From NCBI RefSeq assembly GCF_010015445.1, contig NC_053115.1, positions 6,749,076 to 6,813,075 on the forward strand: a stretch of DNA of 64,000 bases. Direction: 5' to 3'. The notes under the pieces are model-generated. The model saw only the letters and a program-made list of their open reading frames with translations. It ran no database searches and was not told the origin of the DNA. Positions 12,497-24,774 of the stretch are shown here, piece after piece (within the stretch, counting starts at the first letter, position 1; every line of letters begins with the position of its first letter). Both the position numbers and the translations under genes were made by a program. Source of the DNA: Perca fluviatilis (Eukaryota > Chordata > Actinopteri > Perciformes > Percidae).

Positions 12497-14632
12497 TGTG
12501 TCTGGCAACTTGAGAACACCACAGTGGATGAAATTGACATTTGAGGTTGTGGGAGAAAGGACTTTATGTCTTTGATTTACTTTCATATGTAACAATTTGG
12601 AATACCGTTGTGGACCGACCTTCTGCTGCTTGTTTGGGTGCTGTTTCCTCGGTGGTAACACTGCTGTAGTTGTAGTAATAGTGAAAATGAAAAGGCCTAA
12701 ATCATGTGCATACCACCCACCGATGCCTCACTAAGAAACGTGGAAATGGCTGTTTTTCTTTTCTTGTAATCCCAACTGTATTTTTGTAATTTGGTCCGCA
12801 GATCAGTGAATTAATTCCAACACAATATGTTGAGATTTAGTACTCCTCATAGGCCTGTTGACAGTCCTGATGTGCTCAAAACGCAGTACTAGCACCACCT
12901 TGTGGAATTAGTGCCTCATACTGCACTGAAATGAATCTTCGCTAGATCACAAATGATATGATGCTGCCTTTAGGCACCCCAACTTAGACTATGTCACAAA
13001 CAATTAAGAAGAAGCAGCCTTAACTATTTAACTATCAGTGTACAATTATGAAATCATGGATGTCGTTTTGGTCATTTTTCTGTGTCTTAAAAATGTCTTT
13101 AAAGCAGCTCTGAACAACATTTTTATATTAACAATGGATCAAATCAGGCTACTTCATGTAGTCTGAAAGAGGTTGCACACACACACACACACACACACGA
13201 CACACCACAGGTGTACTAGTGACAACACAGAGAACCACATAGAATGATCCCACAACTCTGTAGTTCCTCTCAGCTAGATGGAGTGTCTTTCAGTTCTTTG
13301 TTTTAGCTGTACTGCCTGCAACTTTACTGTACACTACCTGCTCAGCACCAAACACCAAACACCAAATACAGTAGCAGCCAGCCGGTAAACATAGTGGAGC
13401 ATTTAGCAGCTAAGGAGCCATATATATTTTTCCCAGGAGTTGATATAACCTGACCAGAGCTTAAATGAGGGAGAATATTGGACTAAAAACATGACTCATG
13501 TTTACAGCTTGTTTCTGCTGCCCCCAAGTGGCCAAATAAATTATAAAAGTGGTTTTGAAAGCACACAGGGGGGTACAAAGATAACTAACGCGATGGATGA
13601 GGCAGCTACTGCCACAGAAGAGCCTAGACAGCTTCTCATGATGCAGAGGGCAGTTCAATTGGTTCATCTGCATCACAGTCCTATCTGCATGTATCTTCTG
13701 CTGACTGGAAGGGAATTCCGGATTGAGCCGAGGCCAAATGTGGCCTCTCTGGAGCCTCGCTGCATGAAGTGGCAACACATATGGCTCCTGCAGAAAACAC
13801 TGACACCAGTGTAAATGAGACAGCGGAAAAACAAAATCGTCTTGAGATAAAGACCGGCTTGCAAAAAAACACAGAAATGAAGACCTTGTTATTGAGATGC
13901 TGGCTGATAAATGTCTAACTTTGAAACTTTGTGTCACAAAGGACATAGCGGCTGGGATGAATGTGGATATGGCCTCAGCGGATAGCAGTGCTGAGAACAG
14001 AGCGTGCGCTGTGAATGAGGCAGCGGGGAGAATTGGCATTGCTGAGAGGCTGATCTTTCATTGGGCTCAAAACACTTAGTGAGTCATCAAAGAACAGGGT
14101 GACCTTAAAGAGAATGTTGAAAAAGCCTCCATTCATCCAGCCACGCACGTGGAGGACTAGCTGAGGTCAAGAAGTATGATCAGTAAAACTAATCTGCAAT
14201 TCACAACTGCAGATTATATTTACTGATCATCGGGTTCAGTCAATGGAGTCCACAGTAGCTTGATTGAATTGTCGTTAGGTGTGTTAGGTTTACAGGTTAC
14301 GTTACAACTTCATACGTCAAGTAAAAAACAGCTTGTGCTACCAAGAGCTTTTCTTCTGATTTAAAAAAGAGAGAAGAAATGATTACTGTAATGCTAAAAG
14401 TATTAAATCAATTAATCTCAAATAGCAGCAAATAGTTATCTATCGTAAAACAACATGCACATTTGAACATCGTATTGCACATGCAAAATGAGTTAATGAA
14501 TGGATTACAGTACAGTACACATTCATGCATTTGTGTGCAATGTGCCTCCAAGATTGTTTTTAATCCTAATGCATTACAATTTTCTAGTCACCAAAGACAA
14601 ACGTATCAGTTCACATGACATGACACTTTCAG

Positions 14633-14668
<36 letters not shown>

Positions 14669-15000
14669 TTATGGGGAGGAGCAGCAGCTGGACCACACAA
14701 CTTTGTATTAGTTAACATTTAGTAAAATATAACATCGTGTAGAGAAGCTTATGACATCTCTATGTGCGGTGCTTGTGGAAAACTCAACAAATTATTATTA
14801 TTAAATACTCTACAATCAAAAATGAATGGCAGGGCCTCAACAACTGTGACATGCGTATCAATAAGTTCACACCAACCCAAAGAGTTCCTCTGTCAATCTC
14901 AGTTGCCCTTATTCCTCAAATTGACTTTCTGTATCATTTTCTGTATGAAATTACCTATTACGTTCCACAATTGAAGCAAGGAAAGTACAATATTGATGAG
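12497..15000. other. Intergenic stretch without a supported gene
   Basis: A CA run lies at 13173-13198 and a GT run at 14636-14667. The part around 13100-13550 (including CTGCCCCCAAGTGGCCAAAT) resembles common teleost miniature elements, at low confidence. Open frames on both strands at 13461-14079 overlap one another, have no recognisable domain and are not called as a gene. Confidence 0.5.
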
Positions 15001-15121
15001 CTGTTGTTGTTGTTATTATTATTATTGTTATTGTTATTGTTATTGTTACTGTTACTGTTACTGTTATTGTTATTATTATTGTTATTATTATTATTGGTGG
15101 TAGTAGTAGTAGTAGTAGTAT
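15001..15121. repeat. Mixed TTG/TTA/TTAC/TAG microsatellite
   Basis: A 120-bp run passes through TTG, TTA, (TTATTG)n, (TTACTG)n, TTA and TAG units. It directly abuts the TACTT-rich repeat that follows. Confidence 0.9.
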
Positions 15122-15131
15122 AGTAGTTATT

Positions 15132-15382
15132 TAGTGGTGGGAGGTGAGTACATTTCCTGAAGTACAGTAAAGTACAGTTGTGAGGTACTTTTCAGAGGAA
15201 GATTTTACTTACAAAACACAATCAGTTCAAAGAATATATGCATTGTTATTGTTACTAAACTACCCAACAGTGAAGGAAGCAGTTACAATTAGTTTCACCT
15301 CGACCAGCTACAACATTAGAGTATCGCTCACATGTTAATGTATCAATAATAATATAGCACTGACAGGGGCCATTCTGCACTT
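15132..15382. repeat. Interspersed TACTT-rich repeat, copy 2
   Basis: Matches copy 1 at 5552-6156 block by block: GAGGTACTT words, then CACCTCGACC(A/G)(A/G)CTACAACA, then the CACTGACA block and GGGCCATT-like end. It lacks the long TA run of copy 1. Confidence 0.6.
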
Positions 15383-15534
15383 GTATGTTGTGTGTTGCTG
15401 CTTCTTTCTTTTTTTTTTTTAGTCGTACTTAATGGTTTGGGTTAGGGTTGGTTACATATGTAAGCCCGTATTATTTAGATTTATTTATTATTTTCTTTCC
15501 AACTATTTATATTTAAATTTCAGAATAAATGACA

Positions 15535-16738
15535 TACAGTAGGCCTACTGTGCAAACGTTTTAGGCAGGTATGAAAACATGCTGTAAACTAAGAATGCTT
15601 TCAAAAATGGAAGTGTTAATAGTTTATTTTCATCAATTAACAAAATAGCAGTGAATGAACAGAAGAGGAATCTAAATCAAATCAATATTTGGTGTGACCA
15701 CCCTTTGCCTTCAAGACAGCATCAATTCTTCTAGGTACACTTGCACACAGTTTTTGAAGGAACTCGGCAGGTAGGTTGTTCCAAACATCTCGGAGAACTA
15801 ACCACAGATCTTCTGTGGATGTAGGCTTCCTCAAATCCTTCTGTCTCTTCATGTAATCCCAGACAGACTGGATGATGCTGAGATCAGGGCTCTGTGGGGG
15901 CCATGCCATCACCTCCAGGACTTCTTGTTTTTCTTTACGCTGAAGATAGTTCTTAATAACCTTGGCTGTATGCTTGGGGCCAAGCATACGCCTCCCTGAT
16001 GGTACTGCATGATGGATAAGTATCTGCCTGTATTTCTCAACATTGAGGACACCATTAATCCTGACCAAATCTCCGACTCCATTTGCAGAAATGCAGCCCC
16101 CAAACTTGCTAGGAACCTCCACCATGCTTCGCTGTTGCCTGCAGACACTTATTACTTACTCTCCAGCCCTTCGGCGAACAACCTTCTGCTGCAGCCAAAT
16201 ATTTCATATTTTGACTCATCAGTCCAGAGCACCTGCCATTTTTCTGCACCCCAGTTCCTATGTTTTTGTGCATAGTTGAGTCGCTTGGCCTTGTTTCAAT
16301 GTCGGAGGTATGGCTTTTTGGCTGCAACTCTTCCACGAAAACCACTTCAGGGCAGACTTCTCCGGACAGTAGATGGGTGTACCTGGGTCCCACTGGTTTC
16401 TGACAGTTCTGAGCTGATGGCACTGCTGGACATCTTCCGATTTCGAAGGGAAATAAGCTTGATGTGTTTTTCATCTGCTGCACTAAGTTTCCTCGGCCGA
16501 CCACTGCGTCTACCATCCTCAACGTTCCCTGACTTTTTGCAAGTGTACCTAAAAGAATTGATGCTGGTTTGAAGGCAAAAGGTAGTAATATTGATGTGAT
16601 TTAGATGTTTTTTTTGGTCGCTCACTTTGCATTTTGTAAATTGATAAAAAATAAACAATCATTATTTATATTTTTGAAAGCATTCTTAGTTTACAGCATT
16701 TTTTTCACACCTGCCTAAGACTTTTGCACAGTACTGTA
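15535..16738 (-). mobile_element. Tc1-like DNA transposon, inactive
   Basis: The element is about 1.2 kb, bounded by TA with inverted ends of about 80-100 bp. The left end reads TACAGT...GTGCAAACGTTTTAGGCAGG and the right end, on the other strand, GTGCAAAAGTCTTAGGCAGG. Both are followed by the shared words GCTGTAAACTAAGAATGC. The left end carries an extra AGGCCTAC. The interior encodes a broken Tc1 transposase on the minus strand. Confidence 0.93.
15682..16658 (-). pseudogene. Tc1-like transposase remnant, frameshifted, catalytic Glu changed to Gln
   Basis: Minus-strand coding remnants lie in shifted frames. The part at 16347-16658 holds the second DNA-binding region with the GRPRKLS linker (GRRSGRPRKLSAADEKHIK). 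The part at 16109-16522 continues the protein in another frame. The part at 15682-16125 holds the C-terminal catalytic half, ending KAKGGHTKY. In the last DDE motif, WPPQSPDLSIIQSVWDYMKR carries Q (CAG, near 15873) where active Tc1 enzymes have E (IIES or IENL). Frameshifts plus the missing catalytic residue make it inactive. Confidence 0.88.
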
Positions 16739-16769
16739 CATCATACAGGCAACGGTGAACGAGGCACAG

Positions 16770-17736
16770 GGGAGACCAGGTACAGTTGTAACACGGGGTG
16801 AGTTGTAATCACACTACCATCTGCCACCACTACCAATTCTATGAATCAGGGATAAGATAGGAGTCATGTGACAGTTTCAGTTTCCTCAGGCTTCCTTTAT
16901 GATCCCACATGGAGGTTTTCCAGTCTGTGTAGCTATCTCTCCTGAAGCTACAGCAGAAAATCTAATTCTGAGGTAAAAAAGTTTAAAAAAAAAATAACAA
17001 GATAATATTTTGTTTAGTACTTCTACCGTTGTAGATAATGTTGTATGAGTTATATCAGGTCAAACTGTAGCTTCTCTAGTAAAGAATGGTGTACCAACCT
17101 CCTGCTAGTTTCAAAGCCCCATGCTAATACAGCTAGCTAAACAATGGGTGACAGTGGCGGGGTAGGTTGTAACAGGTGCTATGAAAGTGTTACAACCATC
17201 AAGTGTGGGTCAACTGTGTTTTATTTCACCATTTTGACTCTGATTAACAATGCATTTCATTTGTTTGTTCTGTGGAATGGGGGTAAGTATATGTTAATTT
17301 GCTCTCACTCACTCACACACACTCACTCACACACACACACACACATACACACACACACACACACACACAAACGCAGGCGTGTGCATGCACATACACTCCC
17401 CATATTCACACATATTTTATCGTTGCAGCCATTCATTTAAAATAAAACTGTTGTTGTGGCATATCACTTGAGTACCCTTAGTTTTTGTTAATTTTGTCTA
17501 CCTGTTACAACTTACCCCAGTATATAACACATGTGTTACAACCTACCCCATAGGTTGTCATCATCTCACAAAGTCTGTGATATAGTTGAAGAAATTTAAA
17601 TTGTTGCCATTTGTAGTAGACAAATGTGGGTACTTTGCCTAAAAGTTTCAGATGTGTAGCTAAAAAGAAAAAAGAAGGTAGTTTTAGGTGCTGAAGAAAA
17701 AAGCGTTATTAGGCCTACAACCGTACCCGGTCTCCC
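16770..17736. mobile_element. Non-autonomous element with GGGAGACC inverted ends
   Basis: The left end GGGAGACCAGGTACAGTTGT and the right end, read on the opposite strand as GGGAGACCGGGTACGGTTGT, form imperfect terminal inverted repeats. Internally the motif GTTGTAAC/GTTACAAC recurs together with GGGGT(A/G)(A/G)GTTGT-like words. A CA run sits at 17305-17370. No transposase is visible. The element ends about 280 bp before the naaa start codon. The superfamily is not clear to me. Confidence 0.6.
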
Positions 17737-18012
17737 GTAGTTGAAACAGCATGTAATTTCCCCCCCAAATCCCCCACCCACCCGCAACCCAACCCAGATC
17801 AGGTCCGAACCAGACGGGGACAGACAACACAGACCCATACACACGCAGACAGACACACACACCAGCAAGGGCGCACTACAGCTTTTATTTTGAAAACCTC
17901 AGATCGGAAGTCTCATTCCTGTTCTGTTGCCTGCAGTTCACGGGCACGTCCAGGGGACGTCTCTGGTGTCAGTGTCGGCCTGCGGGAGGCTCGGGCTCGG
18001 ACTGGACCGGGC

Positions 18013-20938
18013 ATGATGGTGCGGGCTGCGGTGCTGCTGCTCGGACTCGTCGTGTCTTGCCGAGCACAGTTCGCTCCCCCCACACTGAATATCAATCTGG
18101 ACGAAGATCCAGAAGTGCGATGGATGCCTCTAACTAAAGTCTTTGACGTAGACTACCTGAAGAAAGCCGCTGCTGAGATCATTGAGTAAGTTTGCCAGAG
18201 GCTCTTTTTCGCATACCATGTTGTTAAATAGGACGAATACTTCATTCGAAGTACTTTCTAGAAACAAAAAACTGTAATTTCACAAATTAGTACTTTCTAG
18301 AAAGTACTAATTTGGTTTTTCATTTCATGTAATGTTACGTTGAAGAAGTTATCCATTAGTTATGAGTTGTGCATAGGTAAGGCATTTAAATATGAGCAAT
18401 TTATAAATAGGCAATTAAAAATGGGATTGTCAGAATCAAAATACAAACATTCTTAGGTACCGGTAACTCACAGGCTACATATGGTACGGTTTCACTTTGT
18501 ATAACATTGGTGGCATACAGAGGAGGGTAAACTGTATCAGGGACATAACCACAAATGGCTAAACAATAAAAAAAAGATTCTGTTAGAAAGCTAACATACT
18601 AACATAATGTGCTTAATATTAACACATCATGCAGCTAAACAGCAGCTTTGAATCAGCAGCTGAACTTACTTCTGGGTTAATGAGGACTGTGTTATTGTGT
18701 GTATCTTCAGTGTCTCTTCAGTAGGCCTAGTGCTGACACAGACATAACTTCTTCTTCTTTTCATGTTGTTGTCAGCTCTACAGTTCCAAAATGGGTGCAT
18801 CATGCAGTTACACCTATTGTGGAGGCCTTGGAAAAGTACGTTCCTCAGCCCTATGCGGGGGAGATCCGTGGCATGGCTACACACATGGGAGGAAGCATTG
18901 CAGATGTCATCATTCTCAACTTTGCCTATGAAATATCTGCGTATGTATGATTTTGAATATAATTACACGTTTATAATAGAACCCTGTATACAATGCATAG
19001 GCACACAATTTCTAACAAGTATACAGGGTCAAGGTGAAAGCCCTCTTATGCCTGCAGACAAACTTTATGCATTCCCAGATTTTGCACGAGCATCGTAGCT
19101 CAGGACAAAAATGGGCACGTGTACCACGGCAGGAACCTTGATTATCCACATCCTGTTCTGAGGAATATGACTATCAACGTCATTTTCCTCAAGAATGGAA
19201 AGGTACAGTATGCATTCATAGCGTTTAAAAACTAAATAACTATTGTACCTCCTCAAGCTACACCCCAACAATATTTTATCCAGAATCACCAGTCAGTAAG
19301 TTTTATCAGGTCCAAAATGAAAGTCCTTGCAGAATGATGCAATTCTGTAGTTTTTACATAACCATTAAGGTGGCGTACAGGGGAACTTCATTTGCTGGCT
19401 ACGTTGGCCTGTGGACGGGACAGAGTCCTAACAAGTTTACTGTCTCTGGCGACCAGCGAGGTAAGACCACACTTTTTGCCAGCAGTCATGATTGTCCAGA
19501 AATGTTGTAATTGTTAGATTTTATTGTTTCTTTTGTGTTTTCATGTTTGTACGTGTGTTTGTGCTCATCAGGCAGTGAACACTGGTGGAACTGGTGGAAG
19601 AACGTGGTGTCTGCTGTTCTTTTTCGGAGATCCCCAGTCAGCTGGCTGGTGAGGGAGGTGAGTATGTTACGGAAGTCAGCATAATGAGGATGGTTACTGA
19701 ATGAAGAATGAAGAACTGAAACTTTGACCAGTGTGTAATCAACAGACACTGGAGGAAGCAGAGAACTTTCAAGATGCAGTGATGCGTCTCTCCAAGATAC
19801 CCATCATCACTGGGGTGTATTACATTGTGGGTGGGGTGCGAGCAGGGGAAGGGGCTGTCATCACCAGAGACCGAGCGGGTCCAGCTGATATCTGGCCACT
19901 GGATCCTGTAAATGGAGGGTAGGCAAATATCTGAGGAGAATCTGATATATCAAGGTGTATGTTAAGTGTGATTGCACAAGTGAACCCAACCATAAAATTG
20001 TGTGTTCCTGTTGTAGATGGTACAGAGTAGAGACAAACTTTGACCACTGGCTTCCTCCCCCAGCCTGGGATCATCGAAGGTGAGTCATTTTACGTGATTT
20101 ATACTTCCACAAAATTGTTGCAGTTACTGTTATAACGCTGTTGTTATGTGTTCATTTTGTAGAGACGCAGCCAACAAAGCAGTAAATGCTACTGGCCAAG
20201 ATCACATCAACATGGAGACATTGTATCAGGCAAGCATGGACTAATAAATCAATAAATTTCAGGGAACCAAAGTAAACGTGATACTGAGAGAGATAGGCCA
20301 CTGCACAATTTGAAAGTCAGCCACAATGAATGGATTTCTAACAGAGTCTTGCCCCACAGGTTCTGTCACTGGTTCCAGTGTGTAATGGGTAAGTAGAACG
20401 TTATCTGTTCATTATGATCACATGACTGTTCATTTTGCTGAGATGGGGCAGCTGTGTGCATACCAGTTTCTGTTCCCTTTGCTCCACTTCAGCAATAATG
20501 TCAGTAGGCCTTTGTTTGACAACCATGCTTCAGCACATAGCAAGTAGCATATACTGTAGAACAGCAATAGCTGAGTTTCAGTGAAAACATATGATAACCT
20601 TTTGAGTGCAAGTTATTATTTAAAGTTATATTTTTAAGGAACCTTTACATAGCTTGTTAATAAATACATTGCATGAAATTTGATAGTATCTATTGTCTAT
20701 GTTGATAATCCCCAGAATTACTGTTTACACGACAATAATGAGTGCAGCAGCCCCCGAGAAGTACAATACACTTGTCAGGCCACAGGTAATTACATTTTTT
20801 TTACAACTACATCTTAAAAGCATATATTTATAATATATAATAATAAGCAATGAAGGGGTGATATGTCACTGAAAATGAGACCCTCTCTCACTCGTCTCTT
20901 TTTTGTCAATCGCTTTCAAGGGCTGCCAACTGAAGTGA
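18013..20938 (+). CDS. naaa: N-acylethanolamine-hydrolysing acid amidase, complete
   Basis: Lysosomal Ntn-hydrolase that hydrolyses palmitoylethanolamide and related lipids. Exons are 18013-18185, 18776-18940, 19079-19202, 19370-19460, 19572-19657, 19746-19918, 20017-20079, 20163-20229, 20360-20388, 20716-20785 and 20921-20938. They join in phase to 352 aa (human 359). The start has adjacent in-frame ATGs (18013, 18016) and a signal peptide ([17 protein letters not shown]). Autocleavage exposes nucleophile C115 in [10 protein letters not shown]131 and D134 in HGRNLDYP match human Cys126, Arg142 and Asp145. [14 protein letters not shown] and [12 protein letters not shown] are family hallmarks. 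N-glycosylation sequons include NMT and NAT. Intron 8 has a GC donor (CAG|GCAAGC). The last exon is only five codons (GCQLK) plus stop. ASAH1 is less likely given the DIWPLDP and WTGQSP motifs. No frame defect seen. Confidence 0.95.
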
Positions 20939-21200
20939 CGGGCCTTCAGCAGTCAACAATGCACAGATTTTTGCTGCAGAACATCTTTGCGCAATTCACA
21001 ACATGGTTATTGATTCATGCAGATTTATGACCATGTGGAGATTATATAATCAATAAGATTAGAAGGGAATTGGACTCAAGCAGTTTTAAGGTGACAGTGT
21101 TTTTCTGCCTCTAATAAAAGAAAATGTGTTATGATCATTTTTGTCAACTTATGTACCTGCAATTTATATGTCAAGCTTAATAAAATGTTGGTTACTTTAA
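20939..21200 (+). other. naaa: naaa 3' UTR with two poly(A) signals
   Basis: AATAAA occurs at 21113-21118 and 21179-21184 after the TGA stop, so the message should end near 21140-21200, about 250 bp before the tandem array starts. Confidence 0.65.
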
Positions 21201-21443
21201 TGATTGTGATCATGTAGAGTCAGCTGAAGAAAAGTTGAGAGACCCTGAAATACAGAATACGGATAGAAAATCCCTTCTACCTGGTATGCCAGGACAGGCT
21301 TACAAGTTCTATGGTAATTGTGCTTATTCAGTTTTCTGCCTCTTCTTCTCTGGTTAACTTATTTTAGTCACTGACTATCATCGTTCACATTTGGCTCTTT
21401 GTTTACATCATTCAGATCTGATTGCGATTTGTGTATATGTACT

Positions 21444-24050
21444 TCTATATTGCTTTTGGAAGTAAAAATATTGGTTTTGGAAGTCAGCATAGTAATATGG
21501 GAAGGTGAAAGACTTGGAAGTGTGACTTCCAAAATCATACTGAAAACTTCCCAAAGTCATATGCCAACTTCCACCACCAATAGAGTACTGCCACTTATAG
21601 ACACAGAGGTTTCCTAATAAGTATGTTAATCACTTCCAAAATCAATATGACATCCTGCACAATGAATGCAAAAGTTTTTATATTGGTTTTCAAAGTAAAA
21701 GTATTGTCACTTATACACACAGACGGTTCTAAGTGTGTTACACTGATATCTAATAACTTCCAAAATCAATATGCCATGCTACACAATGAATGCAAACGTT
21801 TCATATTAGTTTTTGAAGTAAAAGTATTGGTTTTAAAAGTTAGCATAGTAATTTGGGATGGTGAAAGACCTGGAAACCATACTGAAAATATCCCAAAGTC
21901 ATATGCCAACTGTAGTGGAAGTTTCCTTTGTAGCAGGGGTAGAGTTTTCAAAGTTTAGTAGAGTGAAACAAATAAGACAGTAGGAGACTAAACCAAGTTA
22001 GGTTTTTGTATTTTATTGTAAAAATATATTTGCAAATATAGGAGGAACATAATTTCACAAAAGGCACAGCAGCCCAGTGTGGAGTCAGTCCCTCAAATGA
22101 GTGAACAGAACACTAGGTTTATATGCATCTTCAGAGTGACAGCACACACACACACTTGGCTTATTATGATGCTACAATTTTTACAGGAAATCTGATACAC
22201 ATGAAGACAATCAGGAAAAACACAAGAGCCATCTCGGAGCCATCTCACCTCCAGTTATATCTCAACTAGCATGGGAAAAAAATGAATAGGCGGAGAAAGA
22301 TAGTGTACTGTGACCTTGCACCTTTATCGGTTCAGGCGAACAGCGCTCACATTGTGTTCCAGACTGGATGTCTCACTTAGTTAGAATCAAAATCTACATA
22401 TGGAATGGGAATGGAAATGGGAATGAGATAAACCTTCTTTCAGTATTATTTCAGCAAGAAAATCAAAGTAGAAATAAAACGAAAAAAATTCAAGGAATTA
22501 TGCTTAAATGTAATTTTCCCATTACACAACTTCCACAACCAATAGGCTTCTGCCACTTATACACACACAGACCTTTCCAAAAAAGTATGTTACACCGATA
22601 TATAATAACTTCCAAAATCAAAATCCAAATGCTAGACAATGAATACAACACTTTCAGTGTCAACATTTTAGCTTGGGAAGGTGAAAGACCTAAAAATATG
22701 ACTTCCAAAATCAATATGACACGCTGCACAATAAATTAAAAAAATATAATATTGTTTTTTGAGGTATAAGTATTGGTTTTGGAAGTCAGCGTAGTAATAT
22801 GGGAAGGTGAAGGACCTAGAAGTGTGACTTCCAGATTCATATTGAAAACATCCCAAAGTCATACGCCAACTTTCACAACCAATAGCATAGTGCTACTTAT
22901 ACACACAGAGGGTTCTTAACAAGTATGTTACAATGATATATAATAACTTCCAAAAGTCAATATGCCATGCTTGACAATGAATGCAAAAAAGTCATAGTGG
23001 TTTCAGAAGTTAACGTATTGATTTTGGAAGTCAGCATGGTAGATTGGGAAAGTGAAAGACCTGGAAATGTGACTTCAAAGTCATAATGAAAACTTCCCAA
23101 ACTAATATGCCAACTTCCACAACCAATAGGGTACTGCCACTTATACAAACAATTGGTTCCAATAAGTATGTTACACTGCTATACAATAACTTCCAAAATC
23201 AATATGCCATGCTGCACAATACCTGCAAAACTTCTATACTGGTTTCAGAAGTAAACATATTGGTTGTGGAAGTCAGCATACTAATATGGGAAGGTGAAAG
23301 ACCTGGAATTGTGATTTCCAAAATCATAATATAACCTTGCCAGAGTCATATGCTAACTTCCACAACCAACAGGGTACTGCCACTTATACACACAGTCTGT
23401 TATTAATAAGTATGTTACATTGATATGTAATAGCTTCCAAAATTAATATGCCATGTTACACAATGAATGCAAAAGTTTCATATTATATATTGTGGAAGTC
23501 CGTTAGAAGTCCAGATACTACAATATCATTTTTGAAGTAAAAGTATTGGTTTTGAAAGTTAGCATAGTCATTTGGAAATGTGACATCCAAAATCATACTG
23601 AAAACTTCCCAAAGTCTTATGCCAACTTTCACAACCAATAGGGTACTGCCACCTATACACACAGACATTTACAAGTAAGTATGTTACACTGATATATAAT
23701 AACTTCCCAGATCAATATGCAAATGATAAACAATGAATACAACAATTCCATATAGGTTTTGAAAGTCAGCATTTTAGACTGGACATGTGACTTCAAAAAT
23801 CATAATGAAAACTTCCCAAACAAATATGCTAACTTCCACAACCAATACATTACTGCCACGTATTCATACAGAGGTTTCCTAATAAGTATGTTATACTGAT
23901 ATATAATAACTTCCAAAATCTATATGTCATGCTACACAACAACTGAAAATCTTCTATATTGACTTTGGAAGGAAAAGTATTGGTTATGGAAGTCAGCATA
24001 GTAATTTGTGAAGATGACAGACCTGTAAATGTGACTTCCAAAGTCATGAT
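21444..24050. repeat. Tandem array of ~245-bp degenerate units (satellite-like)
   Basis: Recurring blocks keep the same order: TTGGAAGTCAGCATAGTAAT, GGGAAGGTGAAAGACCTGGA, CCCAAAGTCATATGCCAACT, CCACAACCAATAGGGTACTG, CCACTTATACACACAGA, AAGTATGTTACACTGATAT and a CACAATGAATGCAAAAGTT block. The CCACTTATACACACAG block recurs near 21592, 21709, 22551, 22893, 23138, 23380, 23648 and 23855; complete units are about 242-268 bp, with some truncated or fused units. Stops in every frame rule out coding. A solo LTR interrupts it at 21911-22526. It lies only downstream of naaa in this window. Confidence 0.9.
21911..22526 (-). mobile_element. Solo LTR inserted in the tandem array, 4-bp target duplication
   Basis: A 616-bp block starts TGTAGTGG and ends CCATTACA, flanked by CAAC on both sides (21907-21910 and 22527-22530). 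Removing one CAAC restores the array consensus ATATGCCAACTTCCACAACC exactly, which fixes both borders. On the minus strand it reads like an LTR: U3, a TATATAAA-like word near 22115, then AATAAA at 22017-22012 and the end CTACA. No internal retroelement coding sequence remains, as expected after LTR-LTR recombination. The superfamily (Gypsy or ERV-like) is undetermined. Confidence 0.85.
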
Positions 24051-24328
24051 AAAAAAAAATAGACTTGGCTTGAAAACATTGCCAGTGATTTGGACATTCC
24101 TGTTGTTAACTGTTGTCCATTTTTACAGTATGAATGCTTCACTGTTGTTTCCTCTTTAAAAAAACAATCCTGCTGAATGTGTGAATCATTTGTTCTCCTT
24201 AAATGATAACCAAGTCCAGTCCAGTCTCTGAAGCTGTGTCTGGCTGTGTGTTCACCAACTGCAGCCTGTGACACAAGGTTCTAAAACAGTGATGCCTTAA
24301 AGCCATAGATTTGTCCTGCAGAATTCTG

Positions 24329-24453
<125 letters not shown>

Positions 24454-24774
24454 AACAACACCACACACACACACAAAGAGACAGAGTGTCATTGAGAGTC
24501 TTTTAACACATAGCTCATTAGTGGACTGTTATGGGAAAACTGAAGTGTCTAAAGCAGAGTTATTGTAAGATCACTAACATAATCACATAAGAATAAATCA
24601 CTATAAAACTATAATATTTCTCTGTTTATAATATTTATCTCACATCTTTTATGTTAAACAGAGGAAATGCAGATGATACAGATTTGTTTATGATATGGTA
24701 ATAACATAAAATAATAATACAATAAAAAAGTAGTTACAGACCAGAGTTCTCATAACGTCTTTCAGAATATATCT

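Noticed and set aside
13461..14079. Longest intergenic open frame (192 codons, minus strand) with an overlapping plus-strand frame
   Set aside because: Open frames exist on both strands. The protein shows no domain, no splice context and a composition like translated non-coding DNA; part of the region resembles a dispersed repeat.
17890..18012. In-frame upstream extension of naaa starting at an earlier ATG (17890)
   Set aside because: It would add an Arg/Ser-rich leader before an evident signal peptide; the ATG pair at 18013/18016 directly precedes the hydrophobic leader.
21399..23334. Several open frames of 60-120 codons in the tandem array
   Set aside because: The frame is not maintained between units, stops are frequent and the solo LTR interrupts them; the array is non-coding.
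21444..24050. CRISPR-like regular repeat array
   Set aside because: Units are ~245 bp, degenerate and continuous rather than short identical repeats with spacers, and the genome is vertebrate.
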